Source: Lytechinus pictus
Taxonomy: Eukaryota > Echinodermata > Echinoidea > Temnopleuroida > Toxopneustidae
Length of the DNA stretch: 64,000 nt
Reading direction: 5' to 3'
NCBI RefSeq assembly: GCF_037042905.1
Contig: NC_087246.1
Coordinates: 33,970,001-34,034,000 of the forward strand
How positions within the stretch are numbered: position 1 is the first letter of the stretch; each line of letters starts with the position of its first letter. Below, piece after piece: positions 61,701 through 64,000 of the stretch. Made by a program: the position numbers and the translations under genes. Under the pieces are notes generated by a model. The model searched no databases. It was not told the origin of the DNA and saw only the letters and a list, made by a program, of their open reading frames with translations.

Positions 61701-61925
61701 TCAAAGTGGATTTAAACTTGGGTGAAGAAGAGATCTGTACATATGATGGGGTGGTATTCCAAAGTGAAGGGGCAGCATGGGCAAAGGATCGTTCTCCTTA
61801 AAACTTGGTCTGAACACTTGGAAAATTTAAAAGCCAAATCCTCTGAATATCACTTCTCTAAGCAGTATACCAATGCACATTCTTCATTAAGATATACGTG
61901 TATCTTGAAAGCATATTGGTCGATT
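58728..61925. other. Region after the last supported exon
   Basis: No exon supported. It includes a poly-C/poly-A stretch near 58,948-58,970, a G-rich repeat fragment at 60,480-60,515, a TCT-type run at 60,560-60,595, and ATC triplets at 61,398-61,495 that give His-rich or Asp-rich artefact frames. At about 61,560-61,800 a sequence with gtggtattccaaagtgaagg and ggcagcatgggcaaaggatc looks like part of an interspersed repeat. Confidence 0.45.
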
Positions 61926-61928
61926 TGA

Positions 61929-62050
61929 ATTTATATCCACATATTATAAGCGTTGCTTGGACTAGAAATACCTAATATAATTTGAAGTTTGTCTATACAT
62001 ACATGCAGTTCTATAAGTCGTATTTTCTTTATTTTTATTGTTTTTTCGTT
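61929..62050. repeat. Left copy of a direct repeat of about 120 bp
   Basis: Starts tttatatccacatattataa and runs to the ttttttcg tract. The same sequence, with a few changes including a 2-bp TA insertion, recurs at 63,005-63,123, offset about 1,075 bp. The pair brackets the element at 62,055. Confidence 0.9.
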
Positions 62051-62054
62051 TTTT

Positions 62055-62976
62055 GTCTCACCTGCATAGCAGAGTGAGACTATAGGCGCCGCTTTTCCGA
62101 CGGCGACGGCGTCAACACCAAATCTTAACCTGAGGTTAAGTTTTTGAAATGACAGCATAACTTAGAAAGTATATGGACCTAGTTCATGAAACTTGGCCAT
62201 AAGGTTAATCAAGTATTACTGAACATCCTGCCTGAGTTTCATGTCACATGACCAAGGTCAAAGGTCATTTAGGGTCAATGAACTTAGACCATGTTGGGGG
62301 AATCAACATCAAAATCTTAACCTAAGGTTAAGTTTTTGAAATGTCATCATAACTTTGAAAATATATGGACCTAGTTCATGAAACTTATACATAAGGTTAA
62401 TCAAGTATCACTGAACATCCTGCATGAGTTTCACGTCACATGACCAAGGTCAAAGGTCATTTAGGGTCAATGAACTTTGGCCGAATTGGGGGTATCTGTT
62501 GAATTACCATCATAACTTTGAAAGTTTATGGATCTGATTCATGAAACTTGGACATAATAGTAATCAAGTATTACTGAACATCCTGTGCAAGTTTCAGGTC
62601 ACATGATCAAGGTCAAAGGTCATTTAGGGTCAATGAACTTTGGCCAAATTGGGGTATTTGTTGAATTACAGCCATAAATTTGAAAGTGTGTTGGTCTAGT
62701 TCATAAAACTTGGACATAATAGTAATCAAGTATCACTGAACATCCTGTGCGAGTTTCAGGTCACATGATCAAGGTCAAAGGTCATGTAAGGTCAAAGAAC
62801 TTTGGCCACGTTGGGGGTATTTGTTGAATTGCCATCATATCTCTATAAGTGTATTGGTCTAGTTCATAAAACGTGGAAATAAGAGTAACCAAGTATCACT
62901 GAACATCTTGTGCGAGTTATAGTAGTTTTCAAAATCAGCACTGCTGCTATATTGAATCGCGTGATGCAGGTGAGAC
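62055..62976. mobile_element. Non-autonomous element with GTCTCACCTGCAT ends carrying four DR1 motifs
   Basis: The left GTCTCACCTGCAT (62,055-62,067) is matched by the inverted ATGCAGGTGAGAC (62,964-62,976). Inside are four to five tandem units of about 162-192 bp with gttcatgaaacttg(g)/(t)acata, aatcaagtat(t/c)actgaacat and ggtcaatgaactt. Each of the first four contains AGGTCAAAGGTCA. No coding capacity. It resembles the 16.2-kb element in tips and layout. Confidence 0.8.
62255..62784 (+). promoter_or_regulatory. Four perfect DR1 motifs (AGGTCA-A-AGGTCA)
   Basis: Positions 62,255-62,267, 62,447-62,459, 62,610-62,622 and 62,772-62,784. A direct repeat of AGGTCA with one spacer base is the consensus site for RXR-containing dimers, HNF4 and COUP-TF-type nuclear receptors. 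Whether any is bound is unknown; they come with the repeat. Confidence 0.6.
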
Positions 62977-63004
62977 GGCCAGAGGCATTCCACTTGTTTA
63001 TTTA

Positions 63005-63123
63005 TTTATATCCACATATTATAAGCGTTGCTTGGACTAAAAATACCTAATATAATTTGAAGTTTGTCTATACATATACATGCAGTTCTATAAGTCGTAT
63101 TTTCTTTATCTCTTTTTTCGTTT
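63005..63123. repeat. Right copy of the direct repeat of about 120 bp
   Basis: Second copy of 61,929-62,050, in the same orientation: ttatatccacatattataag, cctaatataatttgaagttt, gcagttctataagtcgtatt and the ttttttcg tract. Confidence 0.9.
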
Positions 63124-63784
63124 TTTAAAACTTTTCTGTTGTACTTTACTTTACGTAACTCTGTTTTTATTTTCAATTCTTTTGTGGTTGTAACTATTAT
63201 TTCTATTGTGTTTGTGATCACGTTTGTGTTGAAACAGAAGTCTGTTCTCATTAGGGAAACTATGTATACGTCGTGTTCAGAACAGATTTAGTGGTATTCA
63301 TTTCCATATTTGTTATGCTCATTTTGTAAATGTTTTTTATGATAATTTTAGTTTCTGGTAAAATACTGTAGAGCTGTGTTAATCATCAAAAGTATTTCAA
63401 TAATTCATTAAAGATTACGTTTGCATGATTTATTTATTGATTTTGTACCAGTTCTTATTATTTTGAATGTGTAATGCCTTCTTTTCAATTTCATGTCATG
63501 TATACTTAATTCAGTATGATTTTCCTTGCTTTATTTGTCAATTATTACTACGAGGGAAATATGGGTGAAAGGATCAATAACGCATGAAACTATACAAAAA
63601 TGATTCGACAGTCACACATAACATTAAAAAATGATGAATTTTGCTTATCAATGCTGAATGTTGATAAAAATATCAGAAGCCATTCCTTTTTAAATAGCAT
63701 TGCTGCTCTAAATGAATAACTATTTCATTCATTCATATTATTCATTTGAACAGTATATTGACATAACTGTATGTATCAACCCAG

Positions 63785-64000
63785 CTAGAAAGAACCCAGT
63801 GTCACATAGTGTGATCACAGTCTGTTCACAGTGTGGACTATGTTAACATATTACGCACACTGTTAAAATGCTAAAAATCCACAGTGTGAAAATATCATTA
63901 TTTTCACACTGTGGACACCTCGACATTGTGAGTGTTCACAGCTTGTTTACATGGTCGATGGTGTGAATATATAATTCACACTGTTGAAATACTCAAATTT
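63785..64000. repeat. Repeat built of inverted CACACTGT/ACAGTGTG words, cut by the window end
   Basis: Contains multiple acagtgtg and cacactgt words in both orientations (63,828, 63,858, 63,881, 63,904 and 63,978), a design like the other palindromic MITEs. The right end lies outside the window. Confidence 0.55.

Overview
The window looks like nuclear DNA of a marine deuterostome, most likely an echinoderm and probably a sea urchin. Genes are split into small GT-AG exons inside long AT-rich introns. The rest is densely packed with tRNA-derived SINEs, short inverted-repeat elements (MITEs), CR1/jockey-like LINE debris and long trinucleotide arrays. I see no bacterial-style operon, CRISPR array or viral gene. 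The species call is inference from repeat style and gene structure.

Region 1 (about 4.48-23.5 kb, minus strand) holds one well supported gene: a BEN-domain protein in eight coding exons plus a second, alternative last exon. All junctions have GT-AG sites and compatible phases (1,0,1,1,0,0,1). The protein has a short N-terminal domain ending in a conserved-looking GGWP stretch, basic nuclear-localisation-like clusters, a Glu run with a coiled coil, and a C-terminal BEN domain. The last part of the BEN domain is encoded twice, by two tandem terminal exons that each carry their own stop codon. This predicts isoforms of 481 and 499 residues with different C-terminal tails. Its introns hold a 144-bp tandem duplication that ends exactly at a splice donor, a 0.6-kb GAT array next to a splice acceptor, a minisatellite, several SINEs and MITEs, and a LINE 3' end.

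Region 2 (about 23.5-33.9 kb) is intergenic and repeat-rich: three large AGT/ACT-type triplet arrays, scattered copies of a repeat with a CGCTTCGCG core, and a broken non-LTR reverse transcriptase on the minus strand.

Region 3 (33.94-36.72 kb) is a 2.8-kb foldback element with nearly identical arms of about 1 kb, built partly of nested small palindromes and flanked by a 7-8 bp target-site duplication. Its right end lies 43 bp from a TATA-box-like sequence.

Region 4 (about 36.76 kb to beyond 58.7 kb, plus strand) is a second, less certain gene: a putative non-coding first exon, then four coding exons joined in phase, continuing beyond what I could follow. The product is not recognised. It begins with a tyrosine-containing segment resembling motifs of docking/adaptor proteins and continues into a Ser-rich, Ala/Pro-containing disordered region. 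Its introns hold a cluster of palindromic MITEs and two tRNA-like sequences.

Region 5 (58.7-64 kb) contains no exon I can support. It holds a repeat element carrying four perfect DR1 nuclear-receptor-type motifs, flanked by a direct duplication of about 120 bp.
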